Source: Verrucomicrobiota bacterium (GTDB lineage Bacteria; Verrucomicrobiota; Verrucomicrobiia; Chthoniobacterales; JAFAMB01). From it: a stretch of DNA of 13,628 nt. The stretch is from assembly GCA_019241095.1 (NCBI GenBank), contig JAFAXJ010000084.1:1-13628 (forward strand). The letters are read 5' to 3'. The notes beneath the pieces were generated by a model. It searched no databases and was not told the DNA's origin. It saw only the letters and a list, made by a program, of their open reading frames with translations. Position numbers and translations under genes: made by a program. Shown here piece by piece: positions 6,321 to 13,628 of the stretch; within the stretch, counting starts at the first letter, position 1, and every line of letters begins with the position of its first letter.

Positions 6321-8495
6321 TTAGCGATCTGAAGGCCTGAAGCTTCGAATAGCGTTTTGATAAACCGTACTGCTCTCGGTTGGGTGCCGTTTCAGTTCGG
6401 GATCAGTATCCAGCTCGATTTTGTACAGGCCGAAATCGCTTGCGCCCGAGAAAGGCAGTCCCCATTCCCGGTTTGAAGTGATGCTCCAACATATATAGGC
6501 CGAGACTGGAATGCCTTCCGAGAGTGCCAGTCTCACTTGCTCGATGTGTTCCCTCAAGTAATCTGCCCGACTAAAGCCATCCGCGGTTTCGACGCATCCA
6601 TTTTCAATGATCCAGATCTCTCGATGCTTGAACCAGCGGTTGAGGCGGCGGAGAGCCCGGAGCAAGCCTGGAGGATCTACTGGTGCGTTCGCGTAGTTGC
6701 TCATTGCCGCTTCAATGAGCTGGTAAATGCGGTGGAACTCAAACAGGCCAATACCCCAGTAATAGTCAAGTCCGACAAAATCCAGTTGGTCAACGCAGTT
6801 TCTTGGACACAAAAATTCCGGCAGTTTGCCGCGCATCCCAAGATGCCACCAGTTACTGTTCAAAATGGTGGTCACAACACCTAAGCTCTTCAGAAAAGGT
6901 CCCAGAAAGCTATACCATGGAACGAGAGCTTTGACGCGCTTCTGCAGCGTGAGCTCAACAAATTTGACTTTCTTAGGATCGCCAATGATTCGTTCAGCAA
7001 TCTCGCCGGCAATTTTCCGTTCCAACGTAACCGGCGACGCGCCAGTCGTTGAACGCTGGTCGGGAAGAATACCCACCTTCAATATGCCTCGTCTCCGAAT
7101 CCTTGAAATCGCGCCCGTGCCCGTAATTTGAACTCCCTTCGGCGTCGGCCTGCCCGCAATGACAGAGTTTACCAGTGCAAGCAGGTCTGGACTTCCCTTT
7201 GCCACTCCGGTGGCATACACGTCCTCTAAAAGCACCTCAGGCCCGAATTCGACATCCTCAGGGATACCTACCGCCGCATACGCGGCCTCATCGCCCACCA
7301 ACGCATCGACAACCCCTGTTTGTAAGCCAGCGAGGGCTTTTGCGTGTGTCTTGAATGAGTGTGGAATGGCGCCGGGTATATTCCGAACCAGCGTTGAGCG
7401 TGCGGATGAACCGCGGACGAATCCGACGCGCTTGCCTTGCAGGTCGCTGCTGCTTGAGAGTACGTGATCGCGCAGAAACAGAAAACGCCGGCGCCCGTAG
7501 CCGTACGGTTTAGAAAATGCGATCTTGCCGGATCGCAGTGAGGTAGGATCAAGCTGTGAGAGTACCACGTCCACATCGGTCCGGTTAAAACGTCGTTGCG
7601 CGATACCGCGAGTCCGCCGTGATAATCTGTCCTGATCAGTCGCCCGGCTTGCCAGCCAATCTAAAAATTTCTGCAGCCACGGTGGAAGTCCCAGAACAAA
7701 AGGATTGCTTCCTACTTTAGCCTCTGGATTTTTCGCTTTGATCAAAGCCCTGGCCAGCTGATTGGCTATGAAGAGATTCCTTATGATCTTAGGAACGTTT
7801 TCTATTTGCGCCGTCAAGGAAATCTCTTCCGTATAGCCTGGGGGCACAACGAAAGAATTCTGCCACCAGGGTTTGACGTAGCCATAAACTAACAGGTTCG
7901 GCTCATTGAAGGTTATCCAATGATTAACCTGGTCGCCGAAACTATTTACCACGTGAGAAACGTAAGCTGAGAACCATTCCGGGAAATCCTTGGCTATCAT
8001 TCCTCCTCGGCTCTGGACGTGGATTGGCCAGGTGAAGTGATGAAGCGTAATCAACGGAATCATGTCGGACGCTTTGATCTTCATTACGAGATCTTTGTAA
8101 TGTTCCAACGCGGAAACATCGAAGACTTGGGGTTGCGGTTCTATACGCGCCCACGAAAGCGAGAAGCGAAAAATTCTGCAGCCCAAGTCACACGCCTTGT
8201 CAATGTCTTCGGAGTACCGGTTCCAGAAATCGGTGGCCTTACCTCGAGGAGTCTGGCCTGGTCTCTTTTCCCATTCATCGCGAAAGTCGGGCCGTTCAGG
8301 ATCGAACGATTCTGCTTGATGATCCGCTGTCGCGACACCGAACAGCAGCTTCGAAGTTTTCGGGTCGTAGCTTGTTGGGGTAGAAACCCGTTTAAGCGGC
8401 TCATCGCGTCCTTTTTCTCTTTGCATCTTTAATGGACACATTCGCTTCTCAACACTTGAGACGGGCGATCGGTTCTGTCCGGCGAGTCGTGCCAC
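6321..8495 (-). CDS. GH1-type beta-glycosidase with an inserted, circularly permuted family-3 solute-binding domain
   Basis: A 724-residue chimera in one unbroken frame, numbered from GTG 8495. GH1 part one (about 48-300) starts at LLFGVATADHQAES and shows SWARIEP (114-120), LHHFTWP (151-157) and the acid/base motif TFNEPN (Glu198). GH1 part two (about 527-724) shows NWWHLGMRGKLPEF, LDFVGLDYYWG (571-581) and the nucleophile motif WIIENG (Glu631). Between them, about residues 300-526 are a family-3 SBP in permuted order. First come TDVDVVLSQL, KIAFSKPYGYG, FLFLRD (Arg342), GKRVGFVRGSS (354-364) and VDALVGDEAAY (Asp402), then a Gly/Pro linker (about 448-463). The usual SBP start ILKVGILPDQ (471-480) and KFVELTLQKRVKAL (to 524) come last. 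Arg342 and Asp402 are at the places that normally grip an amino acid. No signal peptide is seen, so it is probably cytoplasmic. ATG 8441 or 8426 may be the real start; none has a strong Shine-Dalgarno. The substrate and ligand are unknown. Confidence 0.88.
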   Translation of the reverse strand: MARLAGQNRSPVSSVEKRMCPLKMQREKGRDEPLKRVSTPTSYDPKTSKLLFGVATADHQAESFDPERPDFRDEWEKRPGQTPRGKATDFWNRYSEDIDKACDLGCRIFRFSLSWARIEPQPQVFDVSALEHYKDLVMKIKASDMIPLITLHHFTWPIHVQSRGGMIAKDFPEWFSAYVSHVVNSFGDQVNHWITFNEPNLLVYGYVKPWWQNSFVVPPGYTEEISLTAQIENVPKIIRNLFIANQLARALIKAKNPEAKVGSNPFVLGLPPWLQKFLDWLASRATDQDRLSRRTRGIAQRRFNRTDVDVVLSQLDPTSLRSGKIAFSKPYGYGRRRFLFLRDHVLSSSSDLQGKRVGFVRGSSARSTLVRNIPGAIPHSFKTHAKALAGLQTGVVDALVGDEAAYAAVGIPEDVEFGPEVLLEDVYATGVAKGSPDLLALVNSVIAGRPTPKGVQITGTGAISRIRRRGILKVGILPDQRSTTGASPVTLERKIAGEIAERIIGDPKKVKFVELTLQKRVKALVPWYSFLGPFLKSLGVVTTILNSNWWHLGMRGKLPEFLCPRNCVDQLDFVGLDYYWGIGLFEFHRIYQLIEAAMSNYANAPVDPPGLLRALRRLNRWFKHREIWIIENGCVETADGFSRADYLREHIEQVRLALSEGIPVSAYICWSITSNREWGLPFSGASDFGLYKIELDTDPELKRHPTESSTVYQNAIRSFRPSDR

Positions 8496-8979
8496 GGTAT
8501 GTCAACCGATTCTTCTCTTTGGCAACACAGGGCTATGCGAATTGTTGCCTGGATCTTCTTCAACTCGAAATTACTTCGCTCCAGGGCTCTTAATCAGCGT
8601 GCACGTATCAAATGCTTGTAATCGAAGCAGATGCCCGCCCAGGGCGATCCAAGAGTGGCGAATTGCCTAAACATCGAAGTCGTGAATGTGAGCGGCTTTA
8701 GAGGTGACCTTTATCTGTCATGCTTGAGTCGTTAATAAAGGGACTTCCCGTAGTGATTCCTCCTGTGGAAATGCCGAGTATGCTTGCGGGTGCTATAGCC
8801 ATTTACGTAGGCTTTTCGGATGACCCTGCTCGTTCACGCGCTCCTACCCGATGCAAGATCCGTTTCAACATGCGAAGAAAGCTTCGGCCTGCACGGCGGC
8901 TGAACTGCTTCCGACCAACACGGATTCCCGCAGTCCGGGTATTACAATGTACCGCCTTTAAAGTTATCAAAGTGACCCA
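8496..8979. other. Divergent intergenic region between the GH1-SBP gene and the solenoid gene
   Basis: This 484-base gap should hold promoters for both flanking genes. On the plus strand TACAAT (8943-8948) is a possible -10 box about 30 bases before ATG 8980, but no -35 box stands at a suitable distance. On the minus strand a perfect TTGACA (8505 to 8500) has no matching -10 box and lies almost at the GTG start. A plus-strand reading frame from 8720 overlaps the start of the next gene in another frame and has no protein-like pattern. No RNA gene was recognised. Confidence 0.5.
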
Positions 8980-11900
8980 ATGCACGCGTTTGCTACCTTC
9001 CGAGAAAGTGAACTAACGAACAATCAATTTGTCGAGCTGGTGACTTCTGGACAACCGGTGCACCTTTCCAGCTGCAGTATCAGGGGCGAAGTGGATCTTA
9101 GCCATTGTTACGTTTCAGATCGCATAATTTGTAAAGATTGCATTTTCGATTCAGCGGTGTTGGCCATCGAAACACGGTTCGGGAGCACCATTCACTTCAT
9201 TCATTGCAGGTTCCAGAGGGAGATTGACTTCACCGGGGCGCATGTTGAAGGCGGACTGAATTTGAATGGCTGCTATTTCGCGGTGACGGAAGCCTTGAGC
9301 GAAACTGAGCAGTGGCCAGACGAAATTACTGCGCCCGCAATGCCGTCGCAGCGCGCCGGGTTTGGCCACATGAAGATTGTGGGGACGCTTGATATGGATG
9401 AAACCCTCGTCGACGGAACTCTTGATCTGGAAGGCACGTTGGTGGAAGGATGTCTTCGCTTACGCGGAGCGCAGATTGCGGGCAGACTGATGGCCCGCCG
9501 CTGTCACATTCACGCCGAATGCGATTTGGATGCACTAGCCACTCCTACGGCTAAAGGTCATCATCTCCAAAAGCCCAAACAGACACGAATTGGCGGTGAC
9601 TGTATCTTCTCATCGTCCAAACTCGGCGGCCATGTGACGATCTCTGGAGCATCCATCGAAGGCCACGTTCGGTTTACGTCCAGCAACATTGGAGGATGGC
9701 TCATCATGCGTCCGGTGGAAGTTTGCGCAGATCTAGAGGCGAGATGTCCGGCCTTACTTCCCCGGGCAGGCAGGCCGCTGAAGGATGGAGTTCCATTTTG
9801 GGGCGGTGCAATAAACCTCAGTTATGCTGCCGTTGAGGGAACCGTTCTTCTTTCCGGTGCAGAACTTCACGGCTCGCTTCGGCTCGACTCTGCCGAAGTA
9901 AAGCAGGATGTCTGGTTGTATTATACTGATGTTGGGAGCAGTCCGTTTCCCGAAACTCGCCATCCTTGCCGAATGCTCGGAAAAGGGCTGGTCAGCATAA
10001 ACGCTACTGGCCTTCGAGTCTGGGGTTCGATGGAGGCTAATTCAGTCCAGTGTGATGGAGGAGTTTGTTTCGATGGAGCACACGTAGGTCGTAATGTGAG
10101 TATTTGTGGCACGCTCGAGTTGGGTGCAAAAAGCGGGACCGGCCTATACCCGACGCGCATTGGCGGTGATGAGAGCGGGTTTTCATTGCTCGCGCAGTCC
10201 CTCCGAGTAGGTGGAAGCTTTTTGCTCAACGGTGTGCACAGTTCGGGCGCTGTGGTGTTAATCAACTCGGAGATCGGCGGAAAATTTTCGCTAACTCCGT
10301 TTTTCTGGTACTCCGAAGATGACAGCTGCACTCGCCTTTACGGCGGCTTGGTTTTGGAGGATTGCAAGATAGGAAGCCACCTGAACCTGCGTCTTGCGCG
10401 CATCTATCGGCCAACGAAAGTACCGGAAGGTTTCCTTTGCCCTGGACTGAGGCTTTGTCGGACGCGAATTTCCGGTGAAGTGCATGCTCCTGGCCTGTTG
10501 CTCAGGGGCACCCTTGAAGCGGACGGCGTAGAAATCGCGGATGCGCTAGACCTAAGTGGCGCGATGGTGACCGGAGACGTCAAGCTTAATGATGCCAGAC
10601 TCGGAACAAACCTGCTGTTCGGAAGCGAACCAGAGGAGGGTGTTCCTCAGTTCGGAGAGATGGGTACGTGGATCGGGGGCCGACTTGTTGCACATAAAGT
10701 GATGGTGAATGCCGGCTTTTACCTGTTACATTGCACCGTCGGCGACCAAGCCGCTACTCAGGAAGAGGCAACTCTGGCCGAAAAGGGACTTGCGGCGCGG
10801 CGGAAGAGGGCATCTCGGCTTACGACTGTATCCAAGGCGGATCGGTCCGCAAAGGCAACCCTAGAAATCATCGGCGCTCAGATCGGGGGTGATCTGACAA
10901 TCAGCAGCCACCTTTCTTACACGGCAACGGCTGCGCCTCCCAGCGAGTCATCTGTCATCGCGGGTCACTTGGATGGACGCGGAATCCATGTTGAGGGCCA
11001 ATGCAGGCTGGCTTCCATCGAGGTATGCGGGGACGTTAACTTACCCGACGCTCAGATCGGCAGCGGTTTGGAGATGATCGGGACTCGAGTGCTTGGCGAC
11101 TTTGATCTGAGCGGCGCTCAGGTTAAAGGGGAGATCTTCCGTAGCGTACAGAAGAAAACGGATTGCGAGATCGCGAAAGAGGTCTATCCAGTCGTGAAGG
11201 GTCGAGTATTACTGAGCGGCGCACAAATCCGGGTCTTGCGACTGCGTTTTATGATTCCGGCGGAGGGTACTGAATCAACTATCACCGTGCCCACCGAAGT
11301 GGACCTGGATCACGCCCGGATCGGGACGTTACTCGTGTCCGGCAAAATGCTCGCAAACACGCCGCCACGGTTTCGCTTTTCAGGAATGGAATTCGATGAA
11401 ATTGTTGTTGATGACCTCGAGGTAGACAGTCCTAATAGCAAGTTCGTCCATCTCCTAGATCAGATGGAGCACGCTGAGTTTAATCAAGGGATCTACTTGA
11501 AGTTTGAAAAGTGGCTTCGTGATCGAGGGAGAGACAAAGACGCCGACGCTGTCTACTTAGCTCTGCGTCGCAGAGAGTTGGATGCCGAGCGGCGTAACGT
11601 CTGGAGGGTTCAGTCTCTACGGAACCCAGGGAAATGGCTTAGCGAAACGTCACGATGGTTAGGCCGCTCTGTGCTTTACCATACGGTTGCAGACGGCGTT
11701 CGTGTGATGCGGCTTTTCTGGCTCTGGGTTTTGGCGCTGGTATGTTCAATCTTTCTGTTTAGTCATTCCAACAGCGTGCAACACCCATCTGCGTTCGCTC
11801 CAAAAAGTGAGTATTTGGAAGACCTTATCAGCAAACATGTAAACCCCTCAGAATGGGCCGAAGGTTCGCGAGTCGTCTGGACAGAGGAAATGGGTAAACC

Positions 11901-12117
11901 TAGAAACTGGAGATGGACCGACGGATTTTGGGTGGCGTTACGCGTGCATGTTCCACTGGTTGAAATTTTTGCCGGTACCGATTGGGTGCCTTCCGAACGC
12001 CAGATTCATGGGACAGCTTTGCGATATGAGACTTACGCAAGTTACATGCGGATCTTTAGTGTCATCGCCTTGCCTTTGATGCTGACCGCAGCAACCGGAG
12101 TGTTAAAGAAGAAGTAG
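8980..12117 (+). CDS. Large membrane-anchored beta-solenoid protein (pentapeptide-like repeats, two C-terminal membrane segments)
   Basis: A 1045-residue protein of unknown function. Most of it (about residues 15-800) is built from repeats of roughly 20 residues with two short strands each, of the form G-x-hydrophobic-x-hydrophobic-x-G-A-x-hydrophobic. Examples are GTLDMDETLVDGTLDLEG (about 135-152), GGHVTISGASIEGHVRF and LGDFDLSGAQVKGEIF, with longer loops between blocks; RIGGD occurs several times. This predicts a right-handed beta-solenoid related to pentapeptide-repeat proteins. A charged helical stretch follows (about 830-890), then a membrane segment (LFWLWVLALVCSIFLF, about 911-926), a loop with a hydrophobic stretch (WVALRVHVPLVEIFAG, about 982-997) and a final segment (IFSVIALPLMLTAATGVL, about 1025-1042) ending in KKK. 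With no signal peptide the solenoid is probably cytoplasmic. Similar proteins are sometimes labelled membrane-associated oxidoreductase, for which I see no catalytic motif. An in-frame stop just upstream (8959-8961) makes ATG 8980 the first possible start. Confidence 0.85.
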   Translation: MHAFATFRESELTNNQFVELVTSGQPVHLSSCSIRGEVDLSHCYVSDRIICKDCIFDSAVLAIETRFGSTIHFIHCRFQREIDFTGAHVEGGLNLNGCYFAVTEALSETEQWPDEITAPAMPSQRAGFGHMKIVGTLDMDETLVDGTLDLEGTLVEGCLRLRGAQIAGRLMARRCHIHAECDLDALATPTAKGHHLQKPKQTRIGGDCIFSSSKLGGHVTISGASIEGHVRFTSSNIGGWLIMRPVEVCADLEARCPALLPRAGRPLKDGVPFWGGAINLSYAAVEGTVLLSGAELHGSLRLDSAEVKQDVWLYYTDVGSSPFPETRHPCRMLGKGLVSINATGLRVWGSMEANSVQCDGGVCFDGAHVGRNVSICGTLELGAKSGTGLYPTRIGGDESGFSLLAQSLRVGGSFLLNGVHSSGAVVLINSEIGGKFSLTPFFWYSEDDSCTRLYGGLVLEDCKIGSHLNLRLARIYRPTKVPEGFLCPGLRLCRTRISGEVHAPGLLLRGTLEADGVEIADALDLSGAMVTGDVKLNDARLGTNLLFGSEPEEGVPQFGEMGTWIGGRLVAHKVMVNAGFYLLHCTVGDQAATQEEATLAEKGLAARRKRASRLTTVSKADRSAKATLEIIGAQIGGDLTISSHLSYTATAAPPSESSVIAGHLDGRGIHVEGQCRLASIEVCGDVNLPDAQIGSGLEMIGTRVLGDFDLSGAQVKGEIFRSVQKKTDCEIAKEVYPVVKGRVLLSGAQIRVLRLRFMIPAEGTESTITVPTEVDLDHARIGTLLVSGKMLANTPPRFRFSGMEFDEIVVDDLEVDSPNSKFVHLLDQMEHAEFNQGIYLKFEKWLRDRGRDKDADAVYLALRRRELDAERRNVWRVQSLRNPGKWLSETSRWLGRSVLYHTVADGVRVMRLFWLWVLALVCSIFLFSHSNSVQHPSAFAPKSEYLEDLISKHVNPSEWAEGSRVVWTEEMGKPRNWRWTDGFWVALRVHVPLVEIFAGTDWVPSERQIHGTALRYETYASYMRIFSVIALPLMLTAATGVLKKK

Positions 12118-12437
12118 CGCGACACCTATCAATTGAAAACAATCCAGGCCGCGAAAGTTCGCCAAATCGAAAATCCGAGTGGCGTAACGGAGGTCTAAGA
12201 TCCGCTGCTTTGGTATTTAAGACCCGGATCTTACTACGGGTAATTCGTCATCTTGCGGGCCGCATGAGCCAGTTTGGTTAGTTGCGACAGCCAGTATTGG
12301 TCCTGACTCTGCCGCGAGAAACCGCCAACCACAATACATGCGAAAGCGGTTCGACGATAATTCGTGCGCCTATGCCCACGTTTTTGCCTGCGACATTCTT
12401 GTAAACGCCAGTCAACCCCATGTAGTACCTATTGAAC
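12118..12437. other. Intergenic region before the MscS-like gene
   Basis: This 320-base gap between two same-strand genes holds one clear structure, the inverted repeat at 12196-12233, and nothing else that I can name. A short near-direct repeat (AGCCAGT followed by a TTGGT variant) occurs twice around 12268-12305. No convincing promoter pair was found for the downstream gene, and a minus-strand frame across it is the reverse of the downstream coding region. Confidence 0.5.
12196..12233 (+). repeat. Nine-base perfect inverted repeat, possible hairpin downstream of the solenoid gene
   Basis: TAAGATCCG (12196-12204) and CGGATCTTA (12225-12233) are perfect complements around a 20-base loop. The loop ends in AGACC (12220-12224), which can instead pair with GGTCT (12192-12196) just before the first arm, so two exclusive foldings are possible. 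It begins 79 bases after the stop of the solenoid gene. No T-run follows, so this is not a typical intrinsic terminator; it may be a factor-dependent end, an RNA stability element or a binding site. Confidence 0.45.
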
Positions 12438-13628
12438 ATGAATGATGTGCCCAAATTCTTTGTAATCTTGCTCATGCCGGTCACTATGGGTGCCAGTTTA
12501 TTTGCGGAAGGGACTGCCTCACCCGGCGCTAGCGTAGTGAAGGCCGCTACTCCGATTACCGGGCCAATTCCCATTCCTCTGCCGGATATTGTTGCCGAAT
12601 CGAGCGCCGCGCAGAACACCATTCAAAGTATCAATGCAGAGCTCATTGCTGACCCTCTTAAAACAGCTGTTCTACAAGATCTTACAAATTTTGAGCACGA
12701 CATCGATATCCGTAGCGCCGAGTCCGCACGCATTATCGCAAACGGCCCTTCTCTGGATGTCCTTGGCGAACTCCTGGCAATCTGGCAAAGCATGAGCAAT
12801 AGCGACAGCACATGGATACGCGAGTTAACTCACCGAGCTACTGGTTTGAATGCAGAGCTAGCTCGCACGGATACGATGGCAGAAACATGGGAGCTCACCG
12901 CTAAGGAGGCGAAAAACGCTCCTCAGGATGTCTTCGACCGGGTCAGCCAAACGCTAAGCTTGATTCAGCAGGCCCAGAACAGTCTTAAGAGCCGCAGAGC
13001 CGATATTCTAAGCCTGCAATCGCGGCTGGCAATGGAAGAGACTCGGATCCAAGTCGCCCTGAATACCGTTCAGGAAGCCAAGGAAGAGGCAATCAATCGC
13101 TTGCTTGTCAGAGAGAGTCCCCCGATCTGGGCGCTCCGTGGGAACACTGCTCAGACTACTCGATACACCTTTTTGGATGAGGTGCGCAGACTCGAGTCGT
13201 TTATCGCACAGGAGCCTGCAAAATTCCTTGTCCATATCGCGCTGATTTTCTGCCTTTTTCTTGCACTGCGTTGGGCACGCCGAGGGACCAGGGAATGGGT
13301 CAAAGAGGATCCGAGCTTGCAGCGTTTTGTCACCATATTCGACCTGCCGATAGCCGCCTCTATCGCTTTGTCGATGTTGTTTGTCCCTGCGATCTATCAT
13401 TCGAACTTGCCTCGGCTCTTACGGGCCGTATTTGGAGTCACCGCATTGGTGCCAGCGGTCATTCTGCTCCGCCATTTACTACACCGTAGGATGTTCCCGT
13501 TGCTGTATGCATTGATCATTCTATTTTTTGTCGACGAGATTCGCGAGATTACGGTGGCTCTCCCGTTTGTCACTCGCTGTTTGTTTCTGTTGCAGATGTT
13601 AGGCGCTATCGGTTTCATCCTCTGGCTG
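12438..13628 (+). CDS. Probable large MscS-family mechanosensitive channel, N-terminal part (3' end cut by window)
   Basis: An open frame of 397 codons runs from ATG 12438 to the window edge without a stop. A stop at 12423-12425 limits the start to TTG 12432 or ATG 12438; no strong Shine-Dalgarno is visible. Residues 1-23 look like a signal peptide (FFVILLMPVTMGASLFAEG). Residues about 50-260 are helix-rich and coiled-coil-like (SRLAMEETRIQVALNTVQEA), with LLVRESPPIWAL near 223-234. Hydrophobic segments follow at about 263-280, 302-321, 328-349, 352-368 and from 380 to the edge. A signal peptide, a helical periplasmic region and then many membrane spans is the layout of large MscS relatives (MscK/MscM-like), which release solutes on osmotic downshock. 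The diagnostic MscS pore and beta domain would lie beyond the window, so the family call is inference; another polytopic envelope protein is possible. Confidence 0.75.
   Translation, partial: MNDVPKFFVILLMPVTMGASLFAEGTASPGASVVKAATPITGPIPIPLPDIVAESSAAQNTIQSINAELIADPLKTAVLQDLTNFEHDIDIRSAESARIIANGPSLDVLGELLAIWQSMSNSDSTWIRELTHRATGLNAELARTDTMAETWELTAKEAKNAPQDVFDRVSQTLSLIQQAQNSLKSRRADILSLQSRLAMEETRIQVALNTVQEAKEEAINRLLVRESPPIWALRGNTAQTTRYTFLDEVRRLESFIAQEPAKFLVHIALIFCLFLALRWARRGTREWVKEDPSLQRFVTIFDLPIAASIALSMLFVPAIYHSNLPRLLRAVFGVTALVPAVILLRHLLHRRMFPLLYALIILFFVDEIREITVALPFVTRCLFLLQMLGAIGFILWL

Noticed and set aside
6321..8495. The GH1/SBP gene as an assembly or annotation fusion of two genes
   Set aside because: The frame is continuous, GH1 motifs flank the insert on both sides, and the permuted order brings both insert ends to one loop, which a chance join would not produce.
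6321..8495. The SBP domain as the missing binding protein of the window's sugar importer
   Set aside because: It is of the amino-acid (family 3) type, is fused to an enzyme and lacks an export signal, whereas CUT2 importers use type I sugar-binding proteins.
8500..8505. Minus-strand TTGACA as promoter of the GH1-SBP gene
   Set aside because: No -10-like box lies 16-18 bases further on. The site would only work if translation began at 8441 or 8426.
8720..9016. A 98-residue plus-strand gene in the divergent gap
   Set aside because: It overlaps the start of the solenoid gene in another frame, is Arg/Pro-rich in a random way and has no ribosome-binding site.
12278..12622. Minus-strand 114-residue gene
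   Set aside because: It is the reverse of the MscS-like coding region, whose plus-strand translation has a signal peptide and membrane spans.
13008..13618. Minus-strand frames at the right edge
   Set aside because: They are antisense to the open plus-strand frame that runs off the window and have unlikely composition.

Overview
The window looks like an accessory stretch of the chromosome of a free-living, Gram-negative, saccharide-using bacterium, probably from soil or plant surroundings. An inner and outer membrane plan is suggested by the RbsA/RbsC-type importer and by a long-N-terminus, MscS-like channel with a signal peptide. The taxon is uncertain. The ABC ATPase resembles those of alphaproteobacteria, while the DUF6259-like glycosidase would also fit Acidobacteriota or Verrucomicrobiota. 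Base composition is moderate by eye and was not computed. No rRNA, tRNA, CRISPR or insertion sequence was seen.

Layout. Positions 1-3039 (+) are the 3' part of a CUT2-type sugar importer operon: a double-domain ATPase cut by the left edge, then two RbsC-like permeases. The junctions overlap by 4 bases (ATGA, and TTGA with a TTG start). The solute-binding protein is not in the window. Facing this operon at 3084-5297 (-) is a DUF6259-like glycoside hydrolase with a candidate promoter and inverted repeat upstream. After a roughly 410-base gap with two abutting palindromes comes a minus-strand pair: a GH1-type beta-glycosidase (6321-8495), followed 19 bases later by an OsmC-family thiol protein (5708-6301). 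A 484-base divergent gap separates these from a 1045-residue beta-solenoid protein with two C-terminal membrane segments (8980-12117, +). At the right edge an unfinished gene from 12438 (+) has a signal peptide, a helical periplasmic region and at least five membrane segments, which fits the N-terminal part of a large MscS-family channel.

The standout is the GH1 protein. Between barrel strands 5 and 6 it carries an uninterrupted, complete-looking family-3 (amino-acid type) solute-binding domain in circularly permuted order. The C-terminal three quarters come first, then a short linker, then the original N-terminus. Both GH1 catalytic glutamates and the usual SBP ligand residues (Arg, Asp, Gly-Ser-Ser) are kept, and no signal peptide is visible. 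This is the layout that protein engineers build to make ligand-switched enzymes, so the protein may be a natural allosteric glycosidase sensing a cytoplasmic small molecule.

Working together: importer, DUF6259 enzyme and GH1 enzyme suggest a saccharide or glycoside uptake and breakdown neighbourhood. The OsmC protein may be translationally tied to the GH1 gene and handle reactive species. The solenoid protein and the channel look like a separate envelope-related group.
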